In this document: positions 5,422 through 5,571 of the stretch, piece by piece
Numbering within the stretch: position 1 is the first letter of the stretch
Layout: each line of letters begins with the position of its first letter
From: Bacilli bacterium
GTDB lineage: Bacteria; Bacillota_I; Bacilli_A; RFN20; CAG-826
Direction of reading: 5' to 3'
Length of the DNA: 5,571 bases
Assembly (NCBI GenBank): GCA_016296285.1
Contig: JAEDJP010000084.1
Span: forward strand, 1-5,571
Program-made: the position numbers and the translations under genes
Notes under the pieces: generated by a model
Databases searched by the model: none
Told to the model about the DNA's origin: nothing
Seen by the model: the letters and a program-made list of their open reading frames with translations, nothing else

Positions 5422-5571
5422 ATGAAAAAATGGTGGAATCCGACCCCGAGATCCCTCTTCGTCACGATGATCGCGTTTCTCCTCTCCCTCATCGGCCTTT
5501 CGGTGTTCCTCTACGTCTGGATCCTGCCGGGGAAGGAGATCCTCGTATCCATCGCCTCTGGCTTCCTGACC
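5422..5571 (+). CDS. Start of a divergent membrane or membrane-anchored protein (partial, runs off the right edge)
   Basis: Fifty open codons are visible, starting MKKWWNPTPRSLF. The N-terminus is short and basic, followed by a long hydrophobic stretch (about residues 12-34) ending VWILPGKE. This looks like a signal anchor or first membrane helix; no lipobox is seen, and residues 39-50 are again fairly hydrophobic. An in-frame TAG at 5410-5412 rules out any start further upstream, and ATG at 5422 is the first start codon after it. No ribosome binding site is suitably placed: GGAGGG ends 16 nt away and AAGG only 1 nt away. An internal ATG at 5467 would cut into the hydrophobic segment. The gene diverges from cdaA and does not resemble the start of CdaR that I know. 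Function unknown. Confidence 0.65.
   Translation, partial: MKKWWNPTPRSLFVTMIAFLLSLIGLSVFLYVWILPGKEILVSIASGFLT

Noticed and set aside
3950..5425. Long plus-strand open frame of 491 codons opposite cdaA and deoD
   Set aside because: It is a shadow of cdaA and deoD, crosses the cdaA promoter, and has the same D/G/A/E/H-rich composition with no family signature.
1..5571. Mobile element, CRISPR array or defence island
   Set aside because: No transposase, integrase, terminal repeats, regular spaced repeats or recognisable defence genes are present; the NERD-like protein alone, with substituted catalytic positions, does not make a defence system.

Overview
The window looks like chromosomal housekeeping DNA from a fairly GC-rich member of the Bacillota (Firmicutes). 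This is inferred from four things: strong AAGGAGG-type ribosome binding sites, tightly packed genes, a CdaA-type diadenylate cyclase, and a ~555-residue glutamyl-tRNA synthetase of the long form I associate with Clostridia-like and Erysipelotrichia-like lineages. Trp codons read as TGG and TGA serves as a stop, so the standard bacterial code fits. The exact taxon cannot be fixed from the sequence alone.

Left part (1-1742, minus strand): a gltX transcription unit. A promoter at 1714-1742 drives gltX (18-1685). The next gene begins just inside the left edge; only its start codon and a strong ribosome binding site are visible.

Middle (1743-2004): a short intergenic region with two hairpins, then a plus-strand tRNA-Gly(GCC) with its own near-consensus promoter, encoded CCA and a strong intrinsic terminator. 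This terminator also lies just past the 3' end of the minus-strand operon arriving from the right.

Right part (2009-5313, minus strand): a compact four-gene operon, read from right to left. It holds cdaA (membrane diadenylate cyclase making c-di-AMP), deoD (purine nucleoside phosphorylase), a 208-residue membrane-anchored protein with a NERD-like domain whose usual catalytic residues look substituted, and a 354-residue multi-pass membrane protein with a charged acidic tail that I do not recognise. The genes overlap or nearly touch (12-nt gap, 4-nt overlap, 14-nt overlap), so co-transcription and translational coupling are likely. A promoter for cdaA lies at 5285-5313 and is flanked and interrupted by inverted repeats.

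Right edge (5422-5571, plus strand): the first 50 codons of a divergent gene with an N-terminal membrane segment. A -10-like box sits so close to its ATG that the mRNA may be leaderless.

No mobile element, CRISPR array, phage gene or clear novel defence system is visible. The most unusual material is the pair of uncharacterised envelope proteins behind cdaA-deoD, with cdaA not followed by its usual partners cdaR and glmM.
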